Of a DNA stretch of 64,000 nucleotides, positions 8,780-17,690 are shown piece after piece. The notes under the pieces were generated by a model, which was given only the letters and a program-made list of their open reading frames with translations, did not search any database and was not told the DNA's origin. Numbering within the stretch: the first letter of the stretch is position 1; the number at the start of each line of letters is the position of its first letter. Position numbers and translations under genes: made by a program. Origin of the DNA: JADLCB01 sp964398315 (GTDB lineage Bacteria; Planctomycetota; Phycisphaerae; Tepidisphaerales; Tepidisphaeraceae); the NCBI GenBank assembly GCA_964398315.1, contig CAYNMV010000017.1:1-64000 (forward strand), written 5' to 3'.

Positions 8780-10786
8780 TCACTCACGCCTTTGGTCACC
8801 GGGGACAAATTCGTAGGCCCCGAGCGACGGCGTAGCGTTCCAGGGATTGCCGGCCAGGTCTACGCTGAAGTCGAAGTCCGGGTGCTCCCGCTTTACGCCC
8901 ATCTCCTCCAGCAAGGACTGGATATCCCGCCCGCCATGGATGGCGCGATTGTCACCGGCGGCCAGGCGGTAATCGAGCTTTTCCAGATCCACGAACATCC
9001 GGGGCAGCACCTGCGCGACCTCCTGGCTGGGGACGTTCCACTCACCGGGGCCGAACCCTTCCATCTCACCGCGCGGATCAAAGCTGCCGTTGGCGGCTTC
9101 CCAGCGCTTGTGGAGGGGAATCCACGCATTGTGCGAGCGCTTGTTGAACAGCGGCATCGTGCTGGAGCCGCCGATCAGGTTGTTGAAGGCGTAGTTTTCG
9201 GTTTCTTCCCGCACCGAGATCAGGTGGGCGCGGCTGTCACCGCGAATGATGGTGTTGTTGAGATAGAGCTGGTAACCCTGCGTGGGGTAATCGCTGTTGC
9301 GGGTATTGGGCCAGGTGGCCACCAGGTTTGTCGCTTCGTTTCGGCCATCAATGACGTTGGCGAAGAAGACGACGTTGCGAATGTTCTGGAAGGTGGCGTT
9401 GGTGGCATTGTAGTAGATGTTGCGGGCCACCAGGATATTCTGCGAGCCGAGGTAAACCGATGAGCCATTGGCATGCACACCACGGGCACCGTAAATGCGG
9501 TTATCGGTGATCTGGCCGTTCAGGACGCTGTAGAAGGAGATGCATGTGCTGGCGCTGCCCGTCACCTCGCTGTGGCGGACTTTCACGCGCTGCCCGCCGG
9601 TGACGAAAATTCCCCTGCCGCCGACACGCTCAACCCGGCAGTGCTCGACGATGCTGTCGGAAGCCTGCTGAAGGTAGATCCCCGTTCCGCCGCAGTCGGT
9701 CACGATGCAGTTGCGGATGATGGTCCCATCATTGCTGTTCTCAGGTGCGCTGCCGACGACACGCCGGAAGAAGATGCCGTTGCCGGTGTAGCCGTAGATG
9801 CGCAGACCATCGAGGGTGATGTGCCGCTGATGGACAGCATAGAAGGCGTACTCATGGACCGGCAGCACGATCCCGCCGGCCAGCGATGCTTCATCCGTCG
9901 GCCAGAGATAGAAGGTGTGGTAGCCCTCGCTGTCCGGTTCCGGCGTGAAATAGAACTCGCCGGCCGAGTCGAGGGCATGGGGATGGCGAAGGATGGAGTA
10001 GCGATCCCCATCACGCAGGGGGCGATTGCTGCGCAGGTCTTCATCAAGCTGTATGGCGTTGTCGGCCCAGCCCACGATCCGGCGGTGGACATCGAAGTTG
10101 CCGCGGTAGCGCATCCAGACGTGGACCAGGGCATGGTCGAAGTACGTGGTGCGCTGTTCGGCGGTCAGGCCGGCCATGAATGGACGCCAGAAGCCATCGG
10201 CATGATCGGGGTTGAGATGGATGTTGTCGCGCAGCAGCTTATTGCCGCCAAACGCCTCTTCGGGGACGGGCTGGAACTCGGCGGTCTCCGTGCCGTAGCC
10301 GACGGACTGATCCGGCCAGCGGGCGATGCGGCTGTACTGGCCGTTTTCAATCAGCCGCCATTTGGCCTTGTCCTTCGGCAGCACCTCAGCCGGTACACGG
10401 GCCTTGCGGATGTGTTGCCAGTGCGGGTTGGTGACGCCGTGGACGGTCAGGCCGGGGTCATCCCTGGTGGCCGGCTGCCAATCGGTGAGGGAGATGGTGC
10501 CGTCCAGGATCACCTCTTCACCCGCGTGAGCGGTGATGGTGATCGGGGCATCGGGCAGGCCCGACTTGCTGATCCGCACTCCCTCGTGGTAGCGGCCCTG
10601 GCGAAGCGTGATGGTATCGCCGGGCTGGGCGCGATCTACGGCATGCTGCACGGTGCGCCAGGGCCGCTGCATCGATCCGTCGCCGGCGGTGTCATCGCCG
10701 GTGGGGGCGACATAGTAGGTTGCGGCGTGAGACAGGGCGGCGAACGCCAGCAGCGGGAGCAGAAACACGAGTGAAGCGGATCTCAT
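8780..10786 (-). CDS. Secreted right-handed parallel beta-helix protein
   Basis: The protein has 668 residues. A signal peptide (MRSASLVFLLPLLAFAALSHA) is followed by the typical opening of secreted beta-helix proteins: TYYVAPTGDDTAGDGS...PWRTVQHAVDRAQPGDTITLRQGRYHEGVRIS (residues 23-74). The centre (about 320-500) is a run of short beta rungs with Asn/Asp turns (GNGIFFRR, GTIIRNCIVTDCGGTGIYLQQASDSIVEHCRVERVGGRGIFVTGG). This fold is shared by polysaccharide lyases, epimerases and glycosidases, so the chemistry is uncertain. It sits second or third in the leftward operon beside an unknown exported enzyme and a membrane protein. This fits extracellular or periplasmic polysaccharide cleavage. 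Confidence 0.85.
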   Translation of the reverse strand: MRSASLVFLLPLLAFAALSHAATYYVAPTGDDTAGDGSMQRPWRTVQHAVDRAQPGDTITLRQGRYHEGVRISKSGLPDAPITITAHAGEEVILDGTISLTDWQPATRDDPGLTVHGVTNPHWQHIRKARVPAEVLPKDKAKWRLIENGQYSRIARWPDQSVGYGTETAEFQPVPEEAFGGNKLLRDNIHLNPDHADGFWRPFMAGLTAEQRTTYFDHALVHVWMRYRGNFDVHRRIVGWADNAIQLDEDLRSNRPLRDGDRYSILRHPHALDSAGEFYFTPEPDSEGYHTFYLWPTDEASLAGGIVLPVHEYAFYAVHQRHITLDGLRIYGYTGNGIFFRRVVGSAPENSNDGTIIRNCIVTDCGGTGIYLQQASDSIVEHCRVERVGGRGIFVTGGQRVKVRHSEVTGSASTCISFYSVLNGQITDNRIYGARGVHANGSSVYLGSQNILVARNIYYNATNATFQNIRNVVFFANVIDGRNEATNLVATWPNTRNSDYPTQGYQLYLNNTIIRGDSRAHLISVREETENYAFNNLIGGSSTMPLFNKRSHNAWIPLHKRWEAANGSFDPRGEMEGFGPGEWNVPSQEVAQVLPRMFVDLEKLDYRLAAGDNRAIHGGRDIQSLLEEMGVKREHPDFDFSVDLAGNPWNATPSLGAYEFVPGDQRRE

Positions 10787-10820
10787 AGGGCACCGAGGTC
10801 AGGTGGATGCGGCCTGGTTC

Positions 10821-10839
10821 AGCGCCCAGGCAGGGCGCT
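10821..10839 (-). terminator. Small hairpin between two operon genes
   Basis: AGCGCCC pairs with GGGCGCT around a 5-base loop, in the 106-bp gap between the stop at 10893 and the start at 10786. There is no T-run. It may be a partial terminator or an mRNA-stabilising stem rather than an operon boundary. Confidence 0.35.
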
Positions 10840-10892
10840 ACGCAACAATCCCGAGCAGCACGCCAATGCGGTCGTTGCGTGGGCGGGGCGCC

Positions 10893-13079
10893 TCAGTCAT
10901 CCTGGGATGGCGCAGGCTTCACGTGGTCCCGCCAGTCGAGGCGGCAATAGACCAGACTGTACACGCCGTGATACCAGACCGCGTGGTCCAGGGATTGTTC
11001 GCCGGGGGCCGGCTTCTCCTTGCTGCCGGCGCGGAGCGCGGCTTCCGACTGCTCGGCGAGCTTGGGGAAATACTCATTGATCACCAGTGCGGAGTAGTGA
11101 TGAATGTGCTCGCGGTCACGGCCGGCGCGCTTCATCACGCTGAGCGTGCCATCCATCGCCATCTGGTAAGCACGTTCCAGGTGGTCAAATCGCTTGCCAT
11201 CGTAGTTGGCGCGGGCGTTGGACATGACATAGTGCAGCCATCCCATCATCTGCCCGCTCCAGTAGGAGGGGCGATCACGCCATCGCGGTTCTGGTTCATT
11301 GGTCACCAGGTGATAGTAGCCCGCGCCCAACTCCTCGCTGTTGACCGATTCCCACCAGGTCAACGGCAGGTCAGGGTAGGGCGCCCAGGTATGGCGGCCA
11401 GGCTGGCCGGCCGCGCCGCTGGTGCCATAGTAGGGGGTGTCATACTCGGGCATGACCATCGCCACGATCATCAGGGCGATCTCGCGAGCGGTGATCCACA
11501 TATCACTGCCGCGATTGGATGGAGCGGGCTCGCGGTTGGGCCATCCCGCCAGCTTGCGCTGCATGGTGGAGAGGCCAAACATGCCCAGGTTATCGCGGAT
11601 CTTGTAATCTTCGATGGCGGTGAAGCCATCGGGATATTTCGGGTAGCGATACTGGTCGATGAGCAGGTCATACGCCAGCGCCACTGACAGGGGGGTGCGC
11701 ACGAAATAGTAGCCGTGGGTGTTCAGCTCACGGGCCGGGTTGGAGGTGTTGTGCGAATCCTCATCACCCACCGGATCGAGGTTCAGCTCGTTGTCGAGCA
11801 TGCGCATCCGGGCCAGGAGGGCGAGGTCCAGATGGGCATCCAGCCCTTCCATGTTGATGATAAACGCGGCGTTGAGCGGCCCGTCGCCGGCTGTCACCAG
11901 GCGGGTGCCGCTCTTGTAATCGGACTCGGCCTTGTCTGCTGCCGCGGCCTTGATCCGGGATTTCATGCGCTCGTAGACAGCACGGTGCGGCTGCTGCCCG
12001 GTGACCTGCTGGTGGACGCGCTGTCGCATCGCCTCATCAGCGTAGAGCACGCGGGATGGGCGCGGTTCGGCATCGCTGGGATAGGCCGGGTCATAGTGAA
12101 GTGTGCGCACCTTTTCCGGGCCATCACGGCCGATGCGGTAACGCACGGTGTACACGGTGTTGGCCGTCAGGTTCAGCTTGTCCAGCGCCACTGGCTTATC
12201 ATAAGTCTGCCATGCCTGATCATGCAGTTCATCAATGCGCCACATCACCGGCTGGTCATTGGTGATGTTGGTAAAGCGCATCTCAATGCCGCGCGTGACG
12301 TAGGTGGTCTGGCGATGGATCTTGGGGACCCAGTAGGCCTTGGCGGGGGTGGTGTACCACTGCGGCCGCTGCTCGACCGGCGAGGCGTGGAAGCTGATCA
12401 GCGGGGTGCGCGGGTTGACCACCAGCAGGTGGATGCGGCCATCCGATGCCCAGTGACGATAGTGCAGGCTTTCATGCGTGTCATCCGAAGCAACGGTCAG
12501 GATATGCCATTCATCGCCGGCCTCATCGAGCAGCCCGGCGAAATAAAAATCCTGATTGCTCTGCGGGGGATAGGGAGGGATCGGCCGGCTGGGACCCGTG
12601 GTGCCAAGCACGGGCTTGTCGTCGAAATAGCGTAGCTGTTCGAAGGTAAACGGCCCCTCGTAGCGCGGCGCCAGCCGTTCGGGGGGGATCTCATTCAGCG
12701 ACCGGACACCCGACCAGCGGTACCGCCGGTTCCAGTCCAGGTCCACCTTATAGCGCAGGATGCCCGGTTCGCCCGGCTTGGGGATGCCGATGATCTCTCC
12801 GCCGCAGCGGCGATGGTTTTCGTTGTAGGCGATGCGAAGCGGAACATCGCTGCGGATGTAGATTACGCCACGGTCGTCGATCAGCGGATCGTGGTAAAAA
12901 CGCTCAAAGGCATAATCGACTCCCTGCTGGCCGTCGATGATCAGGCTGATGCCCTGCTTGTACTCGGTGCGTTCATTGCCACCGGCAGCGGCGACAGCCG
13001 GAAGCAGGCCGATTGCCAGGAGACACACGAAACGGAAGACACGGCCAGACGGCCGGCCAGAGCAGGGACATACAGCCAT
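10893..13079 (-). CDS. Exported protein of unknown family, possible polysaccharide-active enzyme
   Basis: The 728-residue protein starts at ATG 13079, chosen because AGGA lies about seven bases upstream and a signal peptide follows at once (MAVCPCSGRPSGRVFRFVCLLAIGLLPAVAAAGG). An upstream extension of 24 residues is possible but lacks support. The first half (about 30-330) is beta-rich and Trp/Tyr-rich. The second half (about 350-700) is helical, with repeated aromatic-helix segments (ELNTHGYYFVRTPLSVALAYDLLI, WITAREIALMIVAMVM, YWSGQMMGWLHYVMSNARANYDG, HHYSALVINEYFPKLAEQS). A beta domain plus an alpha/alpha toroid would be reminiscent of heparinase- or alginate-lyase-like proteins, but I see no decisive motif. 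It follows the PEP-CTERM gene by 64 bp and is probably co-transcribed with it from the 14.16-kb promoter. Confidence 0.6.
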   Translation of the reverse strand: MAVCPCSGRPSGRVFRFVCLLAIGLLPAVAAAGGNERTEYKQGISLIIDGQQGVDYAFERFYHDPLIDDRGVIYIRSDVPLRIAYNENHRRCGGEIIGIPKPGEPGILRYKVDLDWNRRYRWSGVRSLNEIPPERLAPRYEGPFTFEQLRYFDDKPVLGTTGPSRPIPPYPPQSNQDFYFAGLLDEAGDEWHILTVASDDTHESLHYRHWASDGRIHLLVVNPRTPLISFHASPVEQRPQWYTTPAKAYWVPKIHRQTTYVTRGIEMRFTNITNDQPVMWRIDELHDQAWQTYDKPVALDKLNLTANTVYTVRYRIGRDGPEKVRTLHYDPAYPSDAEPRPSRVLYADEAMRQRVHQQVTGQQPHRAVYERMKSRIKAAAADKAESDYKSGTRLVTAGDGPLNAAFIINMEGLDAHLDLALLARMRMLDNELNLDPVGDEDSHNTSNPARELNTHGYYFVRTPLSVALAYDLLIDQYRYPKYPDGFTAIEDYKIRDNLGMFGLSTMQRKLAGWPNREPAPSNRGSDMWITAREIALMIVAMVMPEYDTPYYGTSGAAGQPGRHTWAPYPDLPLTWWESVNSEELGAGYYHLVTNEPEPRWRDRPSYWSGQMMGWLHYVMSNARANYDGKRFDHLERAYQMAMDGTLSVMKRAGRDREHIHHYSALVINEYFPKLAEQSEAALRAGSKEKPAPGEQSLDHAVWYHGVYSLVYCRLDWRDHVKPAPSQDD

Positions 13080-13143
13080 GGCGGATCCTGGTGTGAAGTT
13101 GTCCAAGGTGCGTTCATCCACCCGGCCGGGCGGGCGGTGCGGA

Positions 13144-14112
13144 TCAGGCACCGTTGGTGCGGCGGCGCCGGATCAACAGCCCCGCACCCGCGACGGCCGC
13201 CAGCGACAATGCCGCTGGTTCGGGTACCACGGTGACGATGGCATCGGGATAGCCATCGCCGTCAAGATCGGTGTTCCAGCGACTGGTATCGAGTGTGTAG
13301 CCCTCCAGGATGATGTTCGAACCATCACCGAGGCGAAGGGTTGGCTCATAGAAGCCGGAGCCGGGTGGGGCAACCGTTACCAGTTGGAATGAATCGCCCA
13401 CCTGGGGCACGTACCCGCCCTGGGGCTGGAGCAGAATCGTTCCGCCCACGTAAGTGCCGTCAGCCATTCCATCAAGATAGAGCCGCAGCGTCTGCTGGCT
13501 GGCGCCATTCGTGTCGATTGCGAAATGCTCGGAAACACCATCTGCGAACACATCCAGCACGATCTGTCCGGTGGTTAAATACACGCTGCCGCGCGGCATT
13601 GCGATGCCGTTGCTGCCATTAACCGTATCGAGCGGCTGCCAACTGCCCTCCACCCTCAAGATCCTGCTGTCAGTGGAGAAGCCCCCAGAGCCGACCATGG
13701 TCCCGCCTTCAGCGATCGTGACATTGCTTCGGATGGGTGTGGAAGGACTAACGATCAATACACCCCCATCATTCACGTACAATCTGACGTAGCGCAGACC
13801 ATTGGCACCTGAGGTGGAAAACACCCCGCCATCATCAATGGTGACGGTGCTGCCGGAGCTGCCATTGGTTGTCGTGCCGGCAGCACCGGGGGCGTTAATG
13901 ACGACGCTATTTTCGGCCCCCAGATTGTACGAATCGCTGAGACTGGAGGGATAGCTGTTGGCGGGCTCGCCGTCGATCAACCAGTTATCCGGATTGTGCC
14001 AGATGTTGTCACTGGCGTCAGGATTCCACGTATAGGCGGCGGCATGAACCGTGGAAGCAGCGGACACGGCCGTGGCCGCGGCGAGCAGGGCGATTTTTGA
14101 ATACTGCAGCAT
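13144..14112 (-). CDS. PEP-CTERM protein, first gene of a LacI-controlled leftward operon
   Basis: The 322-residue protein has a signal peptide (MLQYSKIALLAAATAVSAASTVHA) and ends VVPEPAALSLAAVAGAGLLIRRRRTNGA, a clear PEP-CTERM tail. Just after the signal it has YTWNPDASDNIWHNPDNWLIDG. The same spaced-Trp pattern opens the PEP-CTERM protein at 48133 (EWINPAGGNWNDTGNWDGG), which suggests a shared N-terminal domain. The body is Gly/Asn/Ser-rich and beta-like. GGGAGGA five bases before ATG 14112 is an excellent ribosome site. It is the first gene downstream of the leftward promoter with the double operator, divergent from the LacI regulator. The cellular role is probably envelope-associated sugar binding or scaffolding; this is inferred. 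Confidence 0.88.
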   Translation of the reverse strand: MLQYSKIALLAAATAVSAASTVHAAAYTWNPDASDNIWHNPDNWLIDGEPANSYPSSLSDSYNLGAENSVVINAPGAAGTTTNGSSGSTVTIDDGGVFSTSGANGLRYVRLYVNDGGVLIVSPSTPIRSNVTIAEGGTMVGSGGFSTDSRILRVEGSWQPLDTVNGSNGIAMPRGSVYLTTGQIVLDVFADGVSEHFAIDTNGASQQTLRLYLDGMADGTYVGGTILLQPQGGYVPQVGDSFQLVTVAPPGSGFYEPTLRLGDGSNIILEGYTLDTSRWNTDLDGDGYPDAIVTVVPEPAALSLAAVAGAGLLIRRRRTNGA

Positions 14113-14163
14113 TTAGTCCTCCCGAACTGTTGACATGCGGACACTGAACTGTGCCCCATGATC

Positions 14164-14192
14164 TAGATACCCCATGGCTGGGCCTGTGTCAA
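14164..14192 (-). promoter_or_regulatory. Sigma70-type promoter of the leftward operon
   Basis: Read on the minus strand, TTGACA (14192-14187) and TATCTA (14169-14164) are separated by 17 bp. The predicted start of transcription is near 14157, giving a leader of about 45 bases before ATG 14112. The -35 box is embedded in the operator palindrome at 14187-14200. Confidence 0.72.
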
Positions 14193-14224
14193 GCGCTTGA
14201 AAAAATAAATTCAAGCGCTTGACA
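14187..14224. promoter_or_regulatory. Double LacI-type operator in the divergent region
   Basis: Two identical 12-bp perfect palindromes TCAAGCGCTTGA occupy 14189-14200 and 14211-14222. With the flanking TG and CA they make one 38-bp dyad. Centre-to-centre spacing is 22 bp, about two helical turns, so two repressor dimers could bind the same face. The outer edges form TTGACA on each strand, the -35 boxes of both divergent promoters. The even-length palindrome with central CG is the usual form for LacI/GalR operators, and the LacI-family gene starts 70 bp away. Confidence 0.85.
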
Positions 14225-14246
14225 AATACCCCGCCGATGCTATTGT
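14219..14246 (+). promoter_or_regulatory. Promoter of the LacI regulator gene
   Basis: TTGACA (14219-14224) and TATTGT (14241-14246) have a 16-bp spacer. The -35 box overlaps the right-hand operator, which indicates autoregulation of the regulator gene. Confidence 0.6.
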
Positions 14247-14291
14247 TATTGGCAGATTCGCAGAGTCCGCATGTCGTTTCAGGTGGGCTGC

Positions 14292-15293
14292 ATGGCCAGT
14301 CTTCAAGATATTGCCAAAGAGCTGGACGTGTCCGTTTCCCTGGTGTCGAAGGTGCTTAATGCCCGCATCGGCACCGGTGGGGCGAGCCTGCGGACCAGCC
14401 AGGCCATCCGCGAAAAGGCCGCGCAGCTCGGCTATCGCAAGAATGTCGCCGCCGCCGCGCTCGCCAAGGGGCGCCAGGGGGTCATCGGCGTGTTCATCCA
14501 TCGCAAGGGCCTGCCCGGCAGTGCCATCGCCGAGGCCATGGTGGAGGGGATTGCCGATGAAGCTGGCGCAGTTGGCCAGCGCCTGATGCTGCAGTTCTTT
14601 GAAACCGCCGCCCAGTTTGAGGCTCTCTGCCCCCGTGTGGACCGCAATGTCCTGGATGGCCTGATCGTAGGGGGCATCGCGCATCCTGAGTTGTTTGATG
14701 ACCTGCTGCAAATGCAGGAGCGCGGTGTCGCGGTGGTCACCATTCATGATCTGCATGCCGAGCCGCGGGTGGTCAATGTCTGGATGGACCAGGTTGAGGT
14801 GTCGCGGCTGGCCACGAATCATTTGGTTGAGCGCGGCAGTCAGCGCATCGCCCATATCTGTGTAAAAGACAGCGGCGGGCCGCGCTTTGAAGGATACCAG
14901 GCGGCGCTGGCCGCTCATGGCATCCCGTTCCGCCCGGAACTGGTCTACCATGTGGATGGCTACAGCGCCATTCGTGGCGAGCAGGCCATCCGCGCCCTGA
15001 TGCAGGCCGGTGTTGAGTTTGACGGCCTGGTCGCTCAGTCGGATCACCAGGCGGTGGGGGCGCTCAATGCACTGCTGAAGGCGGGCCGAAAGGTTCCGCA
15101 GGATGTCCGAATCATCGGAGTGGACGATGCACCCTTCTGTGAATTAAGCATCGTTCCTCTCAGTTCTATCTCGCAGGAGTTCCGCGAGCGAGGCCGCCGG
15201 GCCGTGCGGCTGCTCATCGACAAGATGAACGGCAAGCCGGTTTCGTCGGTCGCCATTTCGCCAATATTGCGTTGTCGGGAATCGTCAAAATGA
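14292..15293 (+). CDS. LacI/GalR-family transcriptional regulator (paralogue 1)
   Basis: The protein has 333 residues. The N-terminal helix-turn-helix is SLQDIAKELDVSVSLVSKVLNARIGTG, with the hinge after REKAAQLGYRKN. A periplasmic-binding-protein-like sensor domain follows (about 60-330), with GVFIHRKGLPGS, DGLIVGGI, and VRIIGVDDAPFCELSIVPLSSISQ near the end. I prefer ATG 14292 because AGGTGG lies six bases upstream; ATG 14271 would add MSFQVGC. The regulator at 42180 is a close relative with the same helix (VSVSLVSKVL) and the same VDNAPFCRYAIVPLSS tail. It probably represses the PEP-CTERM operon and its own operon through the 14187-14224 operator. The effector is likely a sugar derived from the target polysaccharide. 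Confidence 0.92.
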   Translation: MASLQDIAKELDVSVSLVSKVLNARIGTGGASLRTSQAIREKAAQLGYRKNVAAAALAKGRQGVIGVFIHRKGLPGSAIAEAMVEGIADEAGAVGQRLMLQFFETAAQFEALCPRVDRNVLDGLIVGGIAHPELFDDLLQMQERGVAVVTIHDLHAEPRVVNVWMDQVEVSRLATNHLVERGSQRIAHICVKDSGGPRFEGYQAALAAHGIPFRPELVYHVDGYSAIRGEQAIRALMQAGVEFDGLVAQSDHQAVGALNALLKAGRKVPQDVRIIGVDDAPFCELSIVPLSSISQEFRERGRRAVRLLIDKMNGKPVSSVAISPILRCRESSK

Positions 15294-15359
15294 AGCCCGG
15301 GAGGGCCTGAGGCCCGCTCGTGCTTGTCTGGACCGCCAAAACCCAGAAGGAGGTGTCCT

Positions 15360-16226
15360 GTGACACACGTCCGCCCGCGCCGCTCCGGCAGAAGCCTTCG
15401 CACATCTCAGGCCACCCGGCGCACTCCGCTCAGCCGCTCCTCCGCGACGTTGGCCGGGTTTACCCTGGTCGAACTGCTGGTTGTGATCGGCATCATTGCA
15501 CTGCTGATCAGTATCCTGATGCCTGCCCTGGGCCGGGCACGCAACGCCGCCCGCACCCTGCAATGTGCCAACCACATGCGACAGATTGGCCTGGCGATGC
15601 ACGAGTTCGCCCACAACAACCGCGATCGTTTCCCCGGCCGCGGCGCCTTTGCTGATGGCGGCAAGGACGAGTGGATGGGCGTGCTCAACAAGCAGGTCTT
15701 CAAGAAGACGATGATTCCGCGCTACGGCAACACCTACAAACCGGAAGAGCCACTGTATTGCCCGGACATCGTTGCTCGGGCCTCCACCTATCGTGGCTAT
15801 CTCTACAGCCTTACCGCGGTGGGGGGCAACTATAACAAGAGCACCCAAGTCATCGGACCGGACGGGCTGGAGGTGCCCCTGGCCGACGTGCCCCATTACG
15901 ACTACGGCAACGGCAGCAAGCCGTACAGCCGTTACGCCCTGGGTGCCCGCCGCTCGCGCTTCGCGCGGCCACAGGAAAAGCTGCTGCTGATCGAGAGCGA
16001 AGCCACCGGCGACTTCTTCGGCCCCCTGCCGCGCCCCTTCGGTCATGAGGGACGGATGGAGCGCCAGCCCACGGACATTGAAACCAGGACCCAGTGGGCC
16101 TATCAGGGGGGCAATTTCGCGTTCCGCCACCAGGGCCGTGGCAACTTCGTGTTCGTGGATGGCCACGTTGAAACCTGGCAGCCCGATGGCGATCTGAACA
16201 CCGCCAAGCGCGATGGATTCAAGTAA
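15360..16226 (+). CDS. Pseudopilin-like protein with H-X9-DG tail
   Basis: The 288-residue protein starts at GTG 15360, supported by an excellent AAGGAGG at 15347-15353; an open frame upstream has no such site. A long basic leader (about 35 residues) precedes G/FTLVELLVVIGIIALLISILMPAL, a type IV prepilin-type N-terminus with Gly at -1 and Glu at +5. The globular part has Cys pairs and ends in FRHQGRGNFVFVDGHVE, where His and Asp-Gly are nine residues apart. This is the signature of the prepilin-associated H-X9-DG domain, expanded in Planctomycetes with the related DUF1559 proteins. It lies 66 bp after the LacI gene, so is probably co-transcribed with it. It may be a surface or type II secretion-like fibre subunit or a binding protein; the exact role is unknown. 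Confidence 0.88.
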   Translation: MTHVRPRRSGRSLRTSQATRRTPLSRSSATLAGFTLVELLVVIGIIALLISILMPALGRARNAARTLQCANHMRQIGLAMHEFAHNNRDRFPGRGAFADGGKDEWMGVLNKQVFKKTMIPRYGNTYKPEEPLYCPDIVARASTYRGYLYSLTAVGGNYNKSTQVIGPDGLEVPLADVPHYDYGNGSKPYSRYALGARRSRFARPQEKLLLIESEATGDFFGPLPRPFGHEGRMERQPTDIETRTQWAYQGGNFAFRHQGRGNFVFVDGHVETWQPDGDLNTAKRDGFK

Positions 16227-16237
16227 GACGCCTCTGT

Positions 16238-16271
16238 CCGGGGCGCAGCCTTGAGGGAGGCTGCGCCCCGG
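16238..16271 (+). terminator. GC-rich hairpin after the pseudopilin gene
   Basis: A perfect 14-bp stem (16238-16251 with 16258-16271) closes a 6-base loop, 11 bp past the stop. No T-run follows, so it may attenuate rather than end transcription before the enzyme genes. Confidence 0.5.
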
Positions 16272-16334
16272 CCTGCCGATGCGGCCGGTTGGCACAGGCA
16301 ACAGGGTCATCAACGCACGGGATTGAATCGCACC

Positions 16335-17543
16335 ATGAAGCAGCTCACCACGCTCACCGTTTTCCTGATGCTCTCCACCTTCGCCTCGACTCTGGCTGTT
16401 GCCGCCAATCCCAACTCCTCACCGGAGTGGCGCAGCGGCCTGCCGGATGATCCCGACTACTTCCCCATTGGCGTCTGGCTGCAGGATCCGCGGCTGGCCG
16501 AGCAGTACAAGCAGATCGGCATCAACCTCTATCTTGGATTGTGGGGCGGTCCAAAGGAGGAGCAACTGGTGGCCCTGCGCAAAGCGGGCATGCCGATCAT
16601 CTGCACACAAAATGACTATGCCCGGGAACTGCTGAAGAAAAACGATCCCCTGCTGGAGACTGTTGTCGGGTGGATGCACCAGGATGAGCCGGACAACGCT
16701 CAGCGCAAGCCCGAGGGTGGTGGCTATGGCCCGCCGGTGTCGCCGGCCACCATCATCGCCGACTATCAGCGTCTCAGGCAGGCCGATCCCACCCGCCCGG
16801 TCTATCTCAATCTTTCGCAGGGCGTGGCGTGGGACCAGTGGGTTGGGCGCGGCGTGCGCAGCAACAAGCCCGAGGATTACCCGGAGTATGCCAAGGGGGC
16901 CGACATCCTCTCATTCGACATCTATCCCGCCTCCAGCAGCCGCGCGATCAAGGGGGAACTGTGGCGCGTTGGGTATGGTGTCAAGCGCCTGAAAGAGTGG
17001 GCCCAGCCGGGCAAGCCGGTCTGGGCATTCATCGAATGCACCCGCATTCACGGCGCGGGCAAGGCCACGCCCGATGAGGTTCGCGCCATGGTCTGGATGG
17101 CGCTGGTCAACGGCGCAACCGGGATCCAGTATTTCGTTCATGAATGGGATGCCAAAGGCAAAATGGTCAGCGCCTCGCAACTGCTGCGCGATCCGGAAAT
17201 GCGCGATGCGGTGGGGCGGATCAACCGCCAGATTCATGAGCTGGCCCCGGTACTGAACCGCCCGAGCGAAACCGATGCGGTGACGATCCGCAGTTCATCC
17301 GGGGAAGTGCCGATCGAGGCGATGGTCAAGCGGACCGAGGACGCTGTCTACCTGTTCGCCGTCGCCATGCGCGGCGTGTCCGTCAGCGGCGAGTTCCGGC
17401 TTCGCGACCTGGCCGGTCAATGGAACGCTGAGGTGATCGGCGAGGACCGCACCCTGGCGGTGACCGATGGTCTGCTCAAGGATGACTTCGCGCCGTGGGG
17501 TGTCCATCTCTATCGTCTCACCCGCGCGGAGGCAGCGCGCTGA
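16335..17543 (+). CDS. Exported TIM-barrel-like glycoside hydrolase candidate
   Basis: The 402-residue protein begins with a signal peptide (MKQLTTLTVFLMLSTFASTLAVAA). The body reads as an alpha/beta barrel: FPIGVWLQDPRLAEQYKQIGINLYLGLWGG, then GWMHQDEPDNAQ (possible acid Glu), DILSFDIYPASS, VWAFIECTR (possible second Glu) and GATGIQYFVHEWD. A small beta domain with probable sugar-contact strands closes the protein. Similar proteins in planctomycetes are usually annotated only as hypothetical or putative glycosidase, and I cannot place it in a numbered GH family. It is downstream of the pseudopilin and about 150 bp upstream of the heparinase-type lyase. This fits joint breakdown of one polysaccharide. 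Confidence 0.65.
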   Translation: MKQLTTLTVFLMLSTFASTLAVAANPNSSPEWRSGLPDDPDYFPIGVWLQDPRLAEQYKQIGINLYLGLWGGPKEEQLVALRKAGMPIICTQNDYARELLKKNDPLLETVVGWMHQDEPDNAQRKPEGGGYGPPVSPATIIADYQRLRQADPTRPVYLNLSQGVAWDQWVGRGVRSNKPEDYPEYAKGADILSFDIYPASSSRAIKGELWRVGYGVKRLKEWAQPGKPVWAFIECTRIHGAGKATPDEVRAMVWMALVNGATGIQYFVHEWDAKGKMVSASQLLRDPEMRDAVGRINRQIHELAPVLNRPSETDAVTIRSSSGEVPIEAMVKRTEDAVYLFAVAMRGVSVSGEFRLRDLAGQWNAEVIGEDRTLAVTDGLLKDDFAPWGVHLYRLTRAEAAR

Positions 17544-17690
17544 GCATGCCGGGGTGGGATTCGCTCCATGCGCTTCGACCAGGCTCAGGATTGGGGGCCG
17601 GCTGTCCGTCATGGAGCCAGCGGCAAAGCCTGCGCACCGCCAGTCCGTTACACCATGGATATCGGGTCCAGCAAACGAGGAGAAATCAGC

